Assembly: GCA_023425645.1 (NCBI GenBank)
Contig: JAFACG010000009.1
Location: 62,001-126,000 of the forward strand
DNA: 64,000 nt
Source: Pseudomonadota bacterium
GTDB taxonomy: Bacteria; Pseudomonadota; Gammaproteobacteria; Burkholderiales; Burkholderiaceae_B
Direction of reading: 5' to 3'
This document shows, one piece after another, positions 29,849 through 38,953 of the stretch (position 1 is the first letter of the stretch; each line of letters starts with the position of its first letter). Position numbers and translations under genes: made by a program. The notes beneath the pieces are model-generated. The model searched no databases, was not told the DNA's origin, and saw only the letters and a list, made by a program, of their open reading frames with translations.

Positions 29849-29917
29849 CACGGGCTTGCGCAGCGCCAGGCAGGCATTGCGCAAAGCGCATCATTGCATC
29901 TGGGACTGACCCGCATA

Positions 29918-29956
29918 AAAAAACCGCCAGCTCTACGGGGCTGGCGGTTTTTTTTT
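29918..29956. terminator. Bidirectional terminator between ribA and azoR
   Basis: CCGCCAGC (29924-29931) and GCTGGCGG (29940-29947) with an 8-base loop, preceded by seven A (29917-29923) and followed by nine T. It serves both converging genes. Confidence 0.95.
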
Positions 29957-29975
29957 GCGGGTGTTGCGCGCTGGT

Positions 29976-30602
29976 TCAGGCGGTGGCCTGCTCCAGCAGG
30001 GAGGCGACGCTGGCCTTGGCCTTGTCCAGGATGGCCTGGCGCTGCTCGGGGGCCTGGGCCATGCCTTCGGCGTAGATGAAGCGCAGGTCGGTCACGCCCA
30101 TGAAGCCGAACATCACGCGCAGGTAGCTCTCCTGGTGCTCCAGGGCCTGGCCTTGCTCGGAGCCGGAATAGACGCCGCCGCGGCTGATCACGATGTAGAC
30201 CGTCTTGCCGCCGGCCAGGCCTTCGGGGCCGTTGGCGGTGTAGCGGAAGGTGCGGCCGGCCTGGGCGATGCGGTCCAGCCACGATTTGAGCTGGCTGGGA
30301 ATGGTGAAGTTGTAGAAGGGGGCGCCGATCACCAGCGTGTCGGCGGCCAGGAACTGGCTGACCAGTTGTTCGGAGATCACGTTCTCGGCGCGCTGGCGAT
30401 CGCTCAGGCTGGCGTCGTCCAGGCCAAGGCGCAGGCCCAGGGAGTCGGCCGAGAAGTAAGGGGGAGGATTGTCGGCCAGGTCCAGGTACTCGACTTGCAC
30501 GTCGTCGTTCTGCTGGCGGATCTGTTCGACCACATACTGGGTCAGCATGCGTGATGCGGAAGCGGAGCCGGTGATACTGGAGTCAATGTGCAGCAATTTC
30601 AT
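29976..30602 (-). CDS. azoR: FMN-dependent NADH-azoreductase AzoR
   Basis: A 208-aa cytoplasmic flavoprotein of the AzoR/NQO family that reduces quinones and azo compounds with NAD(P)H. FMN phosphate contacts are in HIDSSITGSASASRMLTQ near the N-terminus. The conserved APFYNFTIPSQLKSWLDRI and VISRGGVYSG loops follow, and YLRVMFGFMGVTDLRFIYAEG forms the dimer side. The divergent LysR gene 117 bp away is the likely regulator, as azoR-type genes are often induced by quinones or thiol stress. Confidence 0.94.
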   Translation of the reverse strand: MKLLHIDSSITGSASASRMLTQYVVEQIRQQNDDVQVEYLDLADNPPPYFSADSLGLRLGLDDASLSDRQRAENVISEQLVSQFLAADTLVIGAPFYNFTIPSQLKSWLDRIAQAGRTFRYTANGPEGLAGGKTVYIVISRGGVYSGSEQGQALEHQESYLRVMFGFMGVTDLRFIYAEGMAQAPEQRQAILDKAKASVASLLEQATA

Positions 30603-30719
30603 GATGTCGGGTGTCCAAGTGGTTCATTGAATGGTTGTTATTATGTTTGAACTCATTGCTGGTGATAAGCTGGCTATTTTGAGAAAGATTATTCCACTTT
30701 TGTTGGTAATGTTGCGGCG

Positions 30720-31628
30720 ATGCATGACTTGAACGATATGGTGCTGTTCACCGAAGTGGTGCAGCGGGGAGGTTTCAGCGCGGCTGCGCGGCATCTTGGC
30801 ATGCCGCCGTCGCGGCTGTCGCGGCGCATCAATCGCCTGGAGACGGAGCTGGGCGTGCGCCTGTTGCAGCGCACGACCCGCAGCCTGTCGCTGACGCCGG
30901 CGGGCGAAGTGTTCCTGCGTCATTGCCAGGCCATGCGCGACGAGGCGGAAGCCGCGCATGCGGCGGTCGCGCAAGTTCAGCAGGAGCCGCGCGGCCTGTT
31001 GCGGGTCAGTTGCCCGGTGACGCTGGCGCAGACCGTGCTGCACCAGGTGTTCGCGCAGTATCTGCTGCGCTATCCGCAGGTGGACCTGGAAGTGGAGGTC
31101 ACCAATCGTGTGGTGGACCCGGTGGCCGACGGCATGGATGTGGCCCTGCGCGTGCGCAGCACGCTCAGCGACAGCGCCAGCTACATCGTCAAGCGCCTGG
31201 GCGAGAGCAGCTCCATCCTGGTGGCGCATCCAGCCCTGTTGGCCCGATTCGACCCCGTGCGCGGGCCGGCCGATCTGGCGCGCCTGCCCACCGTGGGAAT
31301 GTCGGCCCGGCAGGGGCAGGCCGAATGGCAGCTTCACGGCCCCGGCGGCGCGTCCATGGCCGTGACGCACCGGCCGCGCTACGTGGCCACCGACCTGCTG
31401 ACCTTGCAGCAAGGGGTGGAACTGGGGGTGGGCGTGGGGATCCTGCCCGACTATATGTGCTGCGAATCACTGCAGGCGGGGCGGCTTGTGCGGGTATTGC
31501 CGCAATGGGCGCCCCTGCCGGGCATCATCCATGCCGTGTTCGCGTCACGCCGGGGCATGGCTCCGGCGGTGCGCCGCTTCCTGGATTTCCTGGCCGAGCA
31601 GTTGCCCGTTCATCATCCTCGCATCTGA
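30720..31628 (+). CDS. LysR family transcriptional regulator, divergent from azoR
   Basis: A 302-aa regulator. The N-terminal winged helix-turn-helix is at residues 1-65 (FTEVVQRGGFSAAARHLGMP then RLSRRINRLETELGVRLLQR). The co-inducer domain follows (GLLRVSCPVTLAQTVLHQVF). It belongs to the CrgA/AaeR-like branch. The short AT-rich gap to azoR probably holds overlapping promoters and the binding site. The usual T-N11-A pattern could not be picked out with confidence. Confidence 0.92.
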   Translation: MHDLNDMVLFTEVVQRGGFSAAARHLGMPPSRLSRRINRLETELGVRLLQRTTRSLSLTPAGEVFLRHCQAMRDEAEAAHAAVAQVQQEPRGLLRVSCPVTLAQTVLHQVFAQYLLRYPQVDLEVEVTNRVVDPVADGMDVALRVRSTLSDSASYIVKRLGESSSILVAHPALLARFDPVRGPADLARLPTVGMSARQGQAEWQLHGPGGASMAVTHRPRYVATDLLTLQQGVELGVGVGILPDYMCCESLQAGRLVRVLPQWAPLPGIIHAVFASRRGMAPAVRRFLDFLAEQLPVHHPRI

Positions 31629-31634
31629 ACGCAG

Positions 31635-33209
31635 CTATTGCGGCCTGGCCTGCGCATCGCAGGCCGCGCGCTCGGGCAGGACGGCCCAATGCAGGTCGAT
31701 CACGGGGCTGCGCTCCGAGGACCAGCGCTGTTCGCGCAGGCCCTTGACGGACGCCTGTTCGTACAGGGCGGCCAGGGCGGGCTGGGGCGGTCCGCGCGTC
31801 TCCAGGCTATAGACGATCAGCGCCCCGCAATCCAGGTCCCCGGGCAGGTTCAGCCAAGGGGACGAGGCCGGGTCGGCGTCGATGAAGACCTGTGTTTGCG
31901 GCCCCGCATGCACGGCGATATTGCCGCCCAGCCAGGTGTCCGAGATCACCACGCGCAGGGGCTTGCCCGGCATGTGTTCGTTCCAGACCTGCTGCATCTG
32001 CGCGGAAACTTCAGGGCCGGGAAAGGTGGAGCGCGAGTCCCGCCCGGCATGCCAGGCCAGCGGTCCGCGCGCCAGCGCGTAGCCGGCGGCCATCAGGACC
32101 TGCAGCACGATCACGATGACGGCGAGACGCCGCAATTGGACGCGTTCGCGGCCGTGGATGACCCAAAGGGCGAAGAATCCGTACAGGACGAAGAAGGTCG
32201 TGGCCCAGGAGGCCACCAGCCGGGTGCCCAGGACGGAGGAAACCAGCACGGTGCTCAAGAAGGGCGTCAGGCCGACCCACAGCAGGAACTGGCGGTCGGC
32301 CGGGTCCAGGGCGTTGGCATAGCGCCGGGCCTGGCGAACATCCGCGCCCGGATCATAGTTCACCCTGTGGCTGCTGCGCCGGTTCCAGATCTTCAAGGCG
32401 GCCAGGGCGACGATCATGGGGCTGAGGCGGGCCAGCTGGTCCAGCACGAAGCTCAGCAGTTCCTTGTAGGCCTGCCAGCGGGTGGAGGTCTCCAGCGAGC
32501 CGTCCATGTAGCGAAAGGGCGCGAAATCATGCGCGACCAGCCAGTACAGGTGGGGAGAGAGCACGGCCGCGTAGGCGACCAGCGCCAGGCCCAGCCCCTG
32601 CCAGGTCTGGCGGCGCCCGAAGGCCCCGCTGCGCAGCAGGTACAGGAAGAAGGCTGCGAACAGGATGACGACGCTGTATTTGGTCATGGTGGACAGGGCG
32701 GCCACGGCGCCCAGCCAGAACCAGCTGGAGAGCCGCTGGAGACGGGCGGCGCGGTAGAACAGCCAGATCGCGGCCGTCACGGACCACAATTGCGCCGTAT
32801 TGTGATTGAAGATGGTGCCGCGCAATGAAAAATAGATGCTGACCGAGCTGATCAGCAGCACGATGAAGGCGCGCCGCTGGTTCAGGAATTCGCAGGCCAG
32901 CTTCCAGATGAACCACAGCCCCAGCGCCGATGCCGTCATGCCGGCGGCGAAGGTCAGCCATACCGGACGTCCGAATACGCTGGTGAGCGCGGCCATGATC
33001 CAGGACGGGAAGGGAGGGTGCTTCGGGTAGCCCAGCTCGAAACTGGCTGCCCAGACCAGTTCTTCCATGCCGTCCAGGTCGGGCGCCTTGTGGCTGAGCC
33101 CCGTCAGCACGGACCACAGCACGATCATGAACAAAAGATACAGGATTACCTGGCTGCCCAGGTTGCGGCGTATGGCAAGAGGGTGGGGGCGGGCGCGCAT
33201 GCTCATCAT
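31635..33209 (-). CDS. GT39/ArnT-like membrane glycosyltransferase
   Basis: A 524-aa protein with about ten hydrophobic segments, like lipid-linked-sugar transferases of the GT39/ArnT (PMT-like) group. The first periplasmic loop has ASFELGYPKHPPFPSWIMAA, matching the catalytic-loop pattern with an acidic residue and the PPF motif. The C-terminal ~130 residues are soluble and periplasmic. Such enzymes modify lipid A or other glycans with sugars from polyprenyl phosphate, but donor and acceptor are unknown. Start 33209 (MMSMRARPHPLAIRR) was chosen because the upstream frame is low in hydrophobic or conserved sequence; no strong Shine-Dalgarno is present. Confidence 0.8.
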   Translation of the reverse strand: MMSMRARPHPLAIRRNLGSQVILYLLFMIVLWSVLTGLSHKAPDLDGMEELVWAASFELGYPKHPPFPSWIMAALTSVFGRPVWLTFAAGMTASALGLWFIWKLACEFLNQRRAFIVLLISSVSIYFSLRGTIFNHNTAQLWSVTAAIWLFYRAARLQRLSSWFWLGAVAALSTMTKYSVVILFAAFFLYLLRSGAFGRRQTWQGLGLALVAYAAVLSPHLYWLVAHDFAPFRYMDGSLETSTRWQAYKELLSFVLDQLARLSPMIVALAALKIWNRRSSHRVNYDPGADVRQARRYANALDPADRQFLLWVGLTPFLSTVLVSSVLGTRLVASWATTFFVLYGFFALWVIHGRERVQLRRLAVIVIVLQVLMAAGYALARGPLAWHAGRDSRSTFPGPEVSAQMQQVWNEHMPGKPLRVVISDTWLGGNIAVHAGPQTQVFIDADPASSPWLNLPGDLDCGALIVYSLETRGPPQPALAALYEQASVKGLREQRWSSERSPVIDLHWAVLPERAACDAQARPQ

Positions 33210-33308
33210 CTGTGAAACACGAAAAGGCAAGTGTATCGCCTTTGCGTTGCGGCTGGCAGTGCCGACTCGACAGGGGCTGCAATCTGGGCTACTATCGCCT
33301 GCGTCATT

Positions 33309-33468
33309 GGGGAGTAGCCGCTCCGGTCCGCCGGAGGTCAGCGTCAACACACTTGGCCGACAAGGGGCCATGGCGCTGGCAGCAACCGCCTGGCAAGACC
33401 TTTGACCATGAACCTTCGCGTTTGGCCGGGGAGGTTTGTGGTCATTCGTCTGTTACCGGCCAGGAGTT
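33309..33468 (+). promoter_or_regulatory. yybP-ykoY manganese riboswitch upstream of the GDT1-type exporter
   Basis: The conserved pieces appear in order: GGGGAGTAGC (33309-33318), GTCAACACACT (from about 33342), and GCAAGACCTTTGACC (from about 33393). An AACCT...AGGTT stem follows. GGCCGG (33424-33429) could pair with the CCGGCC just before the CAGGAG ribosome binding site, so Mn2+ probably frees translation. This element class sits in front of Mn2+ exporters, including UPF0016 genes. The family match is by eye. Confidence 0.8.
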
Positions 33469-33471
33469 TAC

Positions 33472-34047
33472 ATGGAAGCCCTCTTTGTCTCTACCGGCGT
33501 GGTCGCACTGGCCGAAATCGGCGACAAGACCCAATTGCTGGCCTTTATCCTGGCGGCGCGCTACAAGCGTCCCTGGCCCATCATCATCGCCATCCTGCTG
33601 GCCACGCTGGTCAACCACGGCCTGGCCGGCGCCATCGGCGTCTGGGTTCCTTCCCTGCTCGATCCCGAAGTCCTGCGCTGGGTGCTGGGCCTGTCTTTCC
33701 TGGCCATGGCCGTCTGGATCCTCATCCCCGACAAGATCGACGACGCCGAGGCTGCGCGCACCCGTTTCGGCGTGTTCGGCACGACTGTGGTCACGTTCTT
33801 CCTGGCGGAAATGGGCGACAAGACCCAGGTGGCCACGGTGGCGCTGGCGGCCAAGTACCACGAGTTCTGGTGGGTGGTGGTCGGCACCACGCTGGGCATG
33901 ATGCTGGCCAACGTGCCTGCGGTGCTGTTCGGCGAGCGCATCGCCCAACGCCTGCCCACTCGACTGGTGCATCGCATCGCCGCCTGTATTTTCGCGGTGC
34001 TGGGCGTGCTGGCCTTGCTGGGCGGGATGGAACGCCTGGGCTTCTGA
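33472..34047 (+). CDS. TMEM165/GDT1 (UPF0016) family manganese exporter
   Basis: A 191-aa inner-membrane protein with six hydrophobic helices in two repeats. Each repeat carries the family signature: ALAEIGDKTQLLAFIL near the start and FLAEMGDKTQVATVAL in the second half (E-x-G-D-K-T). Bacterial relatives such as MneA of Vibrio and Mnx of cyanobacteria export Mn2+. The riboswitch in front supports this role. ATG 33472 follows CAGGAG with good spacing; the frame open from 33436 runs through the riboswitch and is not used. Confidence 0.92.
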   Translation: MEALFVSTGVVALAEIGDKTQLLAFILAARYKRPWPIIIAILLATLVNHGLAGAIGVWVPSLLDPEVLRWVLGLSFLAMAVWILIPDKIDDAEAARTRFGVFGTTVVTFFLAEMGDKTQVATVALAAKYHEFWWVVVGTTLGMMLANVPAVLFGERIAQRLPTRLVHRIAACIFAVLGVLALLGGMERLGF

Positions 34048-34051
34048 TCCT

Positions 34052-35752
34052 TCAGGCGCTGGAGGCCTGATGGCGCAGCGCGCGCTGCCGGGCCGGGCGC
34101 CTGCGGACCGGGTCCAGGGGCGCCACGGGCGCCAGGGCCAGCGGCTCGCGATCGGGTCGGGCGCCGCTGGCGGCTTCGCCGTGATTGAGCACGTTGATGG
34201 CTTCCTGCAGGTGTTCGCCGTTGCGGCTCAGGCGCTGCGCTGTTTCGCTCAGGTCGTGCACCAGCGCGGCATTGTTGGTCGTGATCTGATCCACCTGGCC
34301 GAGCGCCTGCGTCAATTGGCTCAGCCCGACGCTCTGTTCGCTGGTGGCGGCGGATATCTCGCCCATCAGCGCCGACACTTCCGATACCGATTTCAGGATT
34401 TCGTCCATGGTCTGCCCGGCATGCTCGGCGTGCGCCGCGCCCTCGGCGGTCAGGGCGCTGGTGTCCTGGATCAGCTGCTTGATCTCGTCGGCTGCGGCGG
34501 CGGCCTGCTGGGCCAGGGAGCGCACGGCCGAGGCCACCACCGCAAACCCCTTGCCGGCTTCTCCCGCGCGGGCGGACTCGATGGAGGCGTTGATGGACAG
34601 GATGTTGGTCTGGAAGGCGATGTTGTCGATCAGGGTCACGATGTTGCCGATGCGCCGCGAGCTTTCCAGGATGCGCTGCATGGAAGCAGTCCCCTGCTGC
34701 ACGGCTTCATTGCCGCGCGCCGCGATGTCGGCGCTGCGGCTGGCCAGGCCGTGGCTGGCCTTGGCGTTTTCCGCCGTCTGCAGTACGGTCTGGCCAAAAG
34801 AGCTCATGCTGGCCATGGTCTGCTGCATGGAGGCCGCCTGTTCGTGCGTGCGCGCTTCCAGCAGCGCGCTGTTCTCGGACAGTTCCCGGGCCACGATCTG
34901 GCTGTCGCGGCTGCTGTGGTCCACATCGGTGCTGATGCTCACCAGGCTTTTGCGCATCAGGTCCAGTCTCAGTCCCAGCTTTTCCAGTTTCTGCACGGCG
35001 GCGCTGCGGGTGTCCACGGTCAGATTGCCGGCGGCGATCTGTTGCGCCACATGCGTGGCGGTCCGGAAGGAGCCCAGCACCCGGCGCATCAGGACAGCCT
35101 GATAGCTCAGGATCAGCAGCGTGCCCGCGCCCAGTGCCGTGGCCAGGGCAGCCATGCTTTGCGCCGGCATTTCCGTGTTCAGGATCATCGCGATGACGCC
35201 GCCCGTGACGCCAATGTTCAGCAGCCCCTTGCGCAGGAAGGCGGCCAGCAGCGTCGGCCCTGCCAGGCACGACAGGGCTGTCCAGGGTCGCCGCCAGCTG
35301 CGGGCCACGATGCGGCCTTCGCGCACGGTACGGCCACGCGCCCGGCCTTCGCGCAGTTCCCGATAGAACTGCTCGGCCTCCTGAATCTGCCGCGCGTCGG
35401 CGCGTACCCGCACAGAGGCAAAGCCCGTCAGTTCACCGTCTTCCATGATGGGGCTGGCATTGGCCAGCACCCAGTAGAAGCCTCCGTCCTTGCGGCGGTT
35501 CTTGACCACGCCCACCCACGAACGCCCGTGCTTGAGGGTGTGCCACAGATCGGCGAACACGGCTGAGGGCATGTCGGGATGGCGCACGATATTGTGCGGC
35601 TGGCCTATCAGTTCTTCCCGGTTGAAGCCGCTGACATCCACAAAAGCCGGATTGGCGTAGACGATGCGACCTTTCAAGTCGGTTTTGGAGATCAGATATT
35701 GATCATCCAGCAGTTCAGTTTCAACTCCCGTCATGGGCAGATTCTTGCGCAT
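34052..35752 (-). CDS. Aer-like PAS-containing methyl-accepting chemotaxis protein
   Basis: A 566-aa chemoreceptor. An N-terminal PAS domain (about residues 20-125; [37 protein letters not shown]) is of the FAD-binding Aer type that senses redox state. Two hydrophobic stretches near residues 170-235 hold it in the membrane with no large periplasmic domain. A HAMP region follows, then the signalling hairpin tip [20 protein letters not shown] and [19 protein letters not shown] that contacts CheW/CheA. Start 35752 has GGGGAAAAG upstream; the frame to 35803 has no such site. No other chemotaxis genes are in the window. Confidence 0.92.
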   Translation of the reverse strand: MRKNLPMTGVETELLDDQYLISKTDLKGRIVYANPAFVDVSGFNREELIGQPHNIVRHPDMPSAVFADLWHTLKHGRSWVGVVKNRRKDGGFYWVLANASPIMEDGELTGFASVRVRADARQIQEAEQFYRELREGRARGRTVREGRIVARSWRRPWTALSCLAGPTLLAAFLRKGLLNIGVTGGVIAMILNTEMPAQSMAALATALGAGTLLILSYQAVLMRRVLGSFRTATHVAQQIAAGNLTVDTRSAAVQKLEKLGLRLDLMRKSLVSISTDVDHSSRDSQIVARELSENSALLEARTHEQAASMQQTMASMSSFGQTVLQTAENAKASHGLASRSADIAARGNEAVQQGTASMQRILESSRRIGNIVTLIDNIAFQTNILSINASIESARAGEAGKGFAVVASAVRSLAQQAAAAADEIKQLIQDTSALTAEGAAHAEHAGQTMDEILKSVSEVSALMGEISAATSEQSVGLSQLTQALGQVDQITTNNAALVHDLSETAQRLSRNGEHLQEAINVLNHGEAASGARPDREPLALAPVAPLDPVRRRPARQRALRHQASSA

Positions 35753-35962
35753 AGCTTTTCCCCTATGTTTGCGGGTCCGCAACCAGCCCAAAACGGCATT
35801 CAATGCCGCTCTTTATGTTTTTTCGGGAATCGTATCACTTTGATTTATTTTTGTGTTAAAAATTAAAAAAATGATAATAAAAAAGCGAAACAATTGAATT
35901 GAATGAGCGTGCAGGGACCGACGACCAGGGAGGGTCGCCAGGAGCGGGCACGCGGATGGAGG

Positions 35963-36595
35963 TCAGGTCGCCAGGTATTGGGCCTGGAATGCTTCGCTGA
36001 GCAATTGCAACAGCAATGCGATGGGAATGGGTTTGGCCAGGGCCGTGGAATTGGGCGGCAGGCCGCCGCGCGAATGGATGTCGGCGGCGCTGAGGGCTGA
36101 AATGACGTAGATGCGGGTGCGCTGCGTCTCGGGTGCGTCGGACAAGGCCTTGAGCATGGCGAAACCGTCGAGCTCGGGCAGATTCAGGTCGACGAGCAGC
36201 ACGTCGGGATGGAAGTTGCCGGCCGTGATCAGGCCTTTGAGCCCGTCCTGCTCGCAGCGCAGCTCTACGGGAAAAGGCAGGTTTTCCATTGCCATGCGGT
36301 ACACCGCCACCAGGTCTTCGTCGTCCTCGACCACCAGCACGCGCAGGCAGGCGTCGCCCTCGTGCTGCCGAGGTTGCGTGGCGCAGACGGGCGCGGCAAA
36401 CGGGGCGGGCGGCGCAGCGGCGGCCTGCTTGCGTTGTTGCAAAATCGCCTGCACGGACTGGTGGTCGATACGGCGGTGCCCGCCTTGGGTCTTCCAGGCC
36501 TTGAGCGTGCCGGCTTCCACCCATAACTGCACGGTACGTACTGAAACCCCCAGCAAATCAGCGGCCTGACGCGTGGAATAGACGGTGGAGCTCAT
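35963..36595 (-). CDS. Response regulator with N-terminal MerR/excisionase-type HTH and C-terminal receiver
   Basis: A 210-aa protein with an inverted domain order. Residues 1-60 are an excisionase/MerR-like DNA-binding domain (YSTRQAADLLGVSVRTVQLW, TQGGHRRIDHQSVQAIL). After an Ala/Pro linker comes a receiver domain with acidic residues in VLVVEDDEDLV, the phosphorylatable Asp in VLLVDLNLPELDGF, the Ser/Thr in ISALSA and the Lys in LAKPIPI. Start 36595 (MSSTVYST) begins at the HTH; the longer frame adds an unlikely leader. The divergent histidine kinase at 36766 is the probable partner. Direct repeats between the two genes may be its binding site. Confidence 0.88.
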   Translation of the reverse strand: MSSTVYSTRQAADLLGVSVRTVQLWVEAGTLKAWKTQGGHRRIDHQSVQAILQQRKQAAAAPPAPFAAPVCATQPRQHEGDACLRVLVVEDDEDLVAVYRMAMENLPFPVELRCEQDGLKGLITAGNFHPDVLLVDLNLPELDGFAMLKALSDAPETQRTRIYVISALSAADIHSRGGLPPNSTALAKPIPIALLLQLLSEAFQAQYLAT

Positions 36596-36654
36596 GGGTT
36601 CTTGAGTAGGGGAGCGGCGAGGGACAGAAGCTTCACAGTGTAACGGGCTTCTGC

Positions 36655-36672
36655 TTGCATAGGATTGCATAG
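36655..36672. promoter_or_regulatory. Direct repeat TTGCATAG x2 between regulator and kinase genes
   Basis: TTGCATAG occurs at 36655-36662 and 36665-36672, exactly 10 bp (one helical turn) apart, in the divergent promoter region. A perfect -35-like TTGACA lies at 36701-36706. Adjacent direct repeats suit binding of the excisionase-like HTH regulator. This is inference from position. Confidence 0.45.
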
Positions 36673-36765
36673 TTTCTAGACGGTATCATTCGCTACTTTG
36701 TTGACAATAATGGTAACGGTAAACGATTGTTTCAGGGTGCTGGGCGATCGGAAAACCATAAAAGC

Positions 36766-38784
36766 ATGTTTCCTAAACCCCGAAATTTCAAGTTTCCGTA
36801 TGCCGTTACGGAACTGCTCAAGAAGTTGCAAGGCCGCTGGAGAGTTGCCGCCGTGCTTATTTTAAGCTGGACAATAGTGCTGTCCTGGGTCATGTGGGAC
36901 GAAGACGCGGATCAGGGGGAAGGCATGCGGTCGCAGCAGGCCGTGTCCGAAACCCTGGCCATGCATACCAAGCAGATTCTGGCCGAGGCGGATCGCCTCG
37001 TCTGGCGTCTGGCCGGGCAAGTCAGCATACAAGACCATGATCATAGCTGGCTTGACGCGGTTCTGGAAGAAGCAAAATTGTCCAGTCTTATATCCGGCAT
37101 TGCCATATACGATCGTGACAAACGCCTGCTCATGTCCGCCGGCCATCTCGATGTGGATCTGTCCTCCGTAGACTTCGAGGAGGCCGACCTATCGCCTTAT
37201 GTGGTCCCGTCCGAACCATCGCTGACGCTGGTCAGTACAGGGAGCCTGAACGGACGGCCCGACGCCTACATCGTCAAGTATCGCGTCAACTTGGGTTACT
37301 TTCATCAGATGCTGCATCTGGTCGTGGGCGATGAGCCCTGGCTGCTGCTCCTGATGGATGCGGACAGCCATCAGGTTCTTGACGCCTATCCGAACATGCC
37401 GGCGCGCTGGCGCGAGCAGGATGTGCGGCGCGCCTTGCGTCACCACTCCAAGCAGGGAGGGCGCTCGAGTTCCCTGGCTTATTTCACCGGACACAGGCGC
37501 CATGTGCTCAGTGTTTCCAGCATGGAGCCCTGGCCCTTATTGCTGGTGTCAGAGAGCATGGCGCTGTATCCGGGGTTCCTGCTTCATTGGAAGCGATGGG
37601 TTGCGCTGGCGGTCCTGTTGCTGGCGTCGTTCCTGCTGTTGCGCTGGGATTGGCAGCGACGGGATCGCCATGCGGTCCGACGGCCGCGCGAGGCGGGGGG
37701 ACAGGGGCGGGAGGGCACGCGGGTGTTCGAGCGCATGTTCGAAACCTTGCCGGATGCCGTGATCATGTTCGATGCCCAAGCCAGGGTCGAGGAGGTCAAT
37801 TCCGCCATGCGGCGCCTGCTCGGCTGCCTGGATGATCAGGCGCGTCCCCGCTGCATGGCCGATTTCGTGCAGCAGCTGCAGGCCCGCGAGCGCGGCGCCG
37901 CCGGCGGCAGCGGCTCCTCGACGCTGTCCCACGGGCTGAGCGGCGTGATCGAGCGCGTGCAGAGGGAGTTTCGCTGCATGCAGGTCCAGGCGGGCAGCGA
38001 TCCGGCCCGGATGCTGGAGCTGCGCGCCTACGCGGCCAGCGAGCCGGACGATGCCACCCTGGTCGTGATACGGGACGTCACGCTGCAGGTGGAGCTGGAC
38101 CGGATGCGGTCCGAATTCCTGTCGCTGGCTGCGCATGAGCTGCGCTCGCCGCTGGCCGCGGTGGCCGGCTATGTGGAGCTGCTGGAATTGGGGCTGGTGG
38201 CTCCGGAGCGCCAGTCCAAGGTGTATGCCCAGGTGCGCGAGAAAGTGCGCGACATGACGGCGCTGCTGGAGAACCTGGCGCGCCTGAACCGCATCGAGCA
38301 TGCCGGCGACTGGCGGCAGGATTGGCGCGAGCTGGACTTGCGGGCCTTGTTGCGCCTGAGCCTGCGCGCTTTCTACGAATCGCGTCAACGCATCCAGCTG
38401 GAGCTGCCGCCGCGGGCGTTGCGCGCCAGCGTCGATGCGATGCAGTTGCTGGTGGCGGTGCGCAACGCGCTGGAGAATGCCTTGAAGTATTCCGGCGAGC
38501 TTACGACCGTGGTGCTGCGCCTGCGACAGATCAGCAGCGGCTGGGCGAGCATCGAGGTCATCGACCAGGGGCCGGGGATCGCTCGTGTCTTCCACGACCG
38601 GGTCTTCGACAAGTTCTTTCGCGTGCCCGGCCAGAAAGTCCAGGGCACGGGCCTGGGCCTGGCCATACTGAAGTCCATCATCGCCAATCACGGCGGGCGG
38701 GTGTATTTCCACCCCTGCGCCAGGCAGGGCACGCATTTGGTCATGGAGCTGACTTTGCTGTCTTCCGCTTCTTATATTCGCTGA
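36766..38784 (+). CDS. Hybrid-free sensor histidine kinase with periplasmic and PAS domains
   Basis: A 672-aa sensor kinase. A transmembrane helix near residue 25 (WRVAAVLILSWTIVLSWVMW) and a second near residue 285 (WVALAVLLLASFLLL) enclose a long periplasmic sensor domain (about 240 residues). A PAS-like domain follows (FETLPDAVIMFDAQARVEEV). The kinase core has the phosphoacceptor His in LAAHELRSPLAAVAGYVELL, the N box NALENALKYSG and G boxes IDQGPGIA and GTGLGLAIL. ATG 36766 is chosen, though its Shine-Dalgarno is weak and TTG 36727 is possible. It is divergent from the HTH-receiver gene. Confidence 0.9.
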   Translation: MFPKPRNFKFPYAVTELLKKLQGRWRVAAVLILSWTIVLSWVMWDEDADQGEGMRSQQAVSETLAMHTKQILAEADRLVWRLAGQVSIQDHDHSWLDAVLEEAKLSSLISGIAIYDRDKRLLMSAGHLDVDLSSVDFEEADLSPYVVPSEPSLTLVSTGSLNGRPDAYIVKYRVNLGYFHQMLHLVVGDEPWLLLLMDADSHQVLDAYPNMPARWREQDVRRALRHHSKQGGRSSSLAYFTGHRRHVLSVSSMEPWPLLLVSESMALYPGFLLHWKRWVALAVLLLASFLLLRWDWQRRDRHAVRRPREAGGQGREGTRVFERMFETLPDAVIMFDAQARVEEVNSAMRRLLGCLDDQARPRCMADFVQQLQARERGAAGGSGSSTLSHGLSGVIERVQREFRCMQVQAGSDPARMLELRAYAASEPDDATLVVIRDVTLQVELDRMRSEFLSLAAHELRSPLAAVAGYVELLELGLVAPERQSKVYAQVREKVRDMTALLENLARLNRIEHAGDWRQDWRELDLRALLRLSLRAFYESRQRIQLELPPRALRASVDAMQLLVAVRNALENALKYSGELTTVVLRLRQISSGWASIEVIDQGPGIARVFHDRVFDKFFRVPGQKVQGTGLGLAILKSIIANHGGRVYFHPCARQGTHLVMELTLLSSASYIR

Positions 38785-38953
38785 TCTGCCTTCATTTACG
38801 ATCATCTTCTTATATTGTGGATGGATATAAGGTACAATCCCTCGTTTATATGCGGAGCGGGGGGCTTGCCGCCAGGGTGCGTCTCGCTTCGGGGTTTTTT
38901 TGTAGCTTACCTGTTGCAGGAGCTGCAGAGTCCTTTTCAAGGAGCGCGCAATC

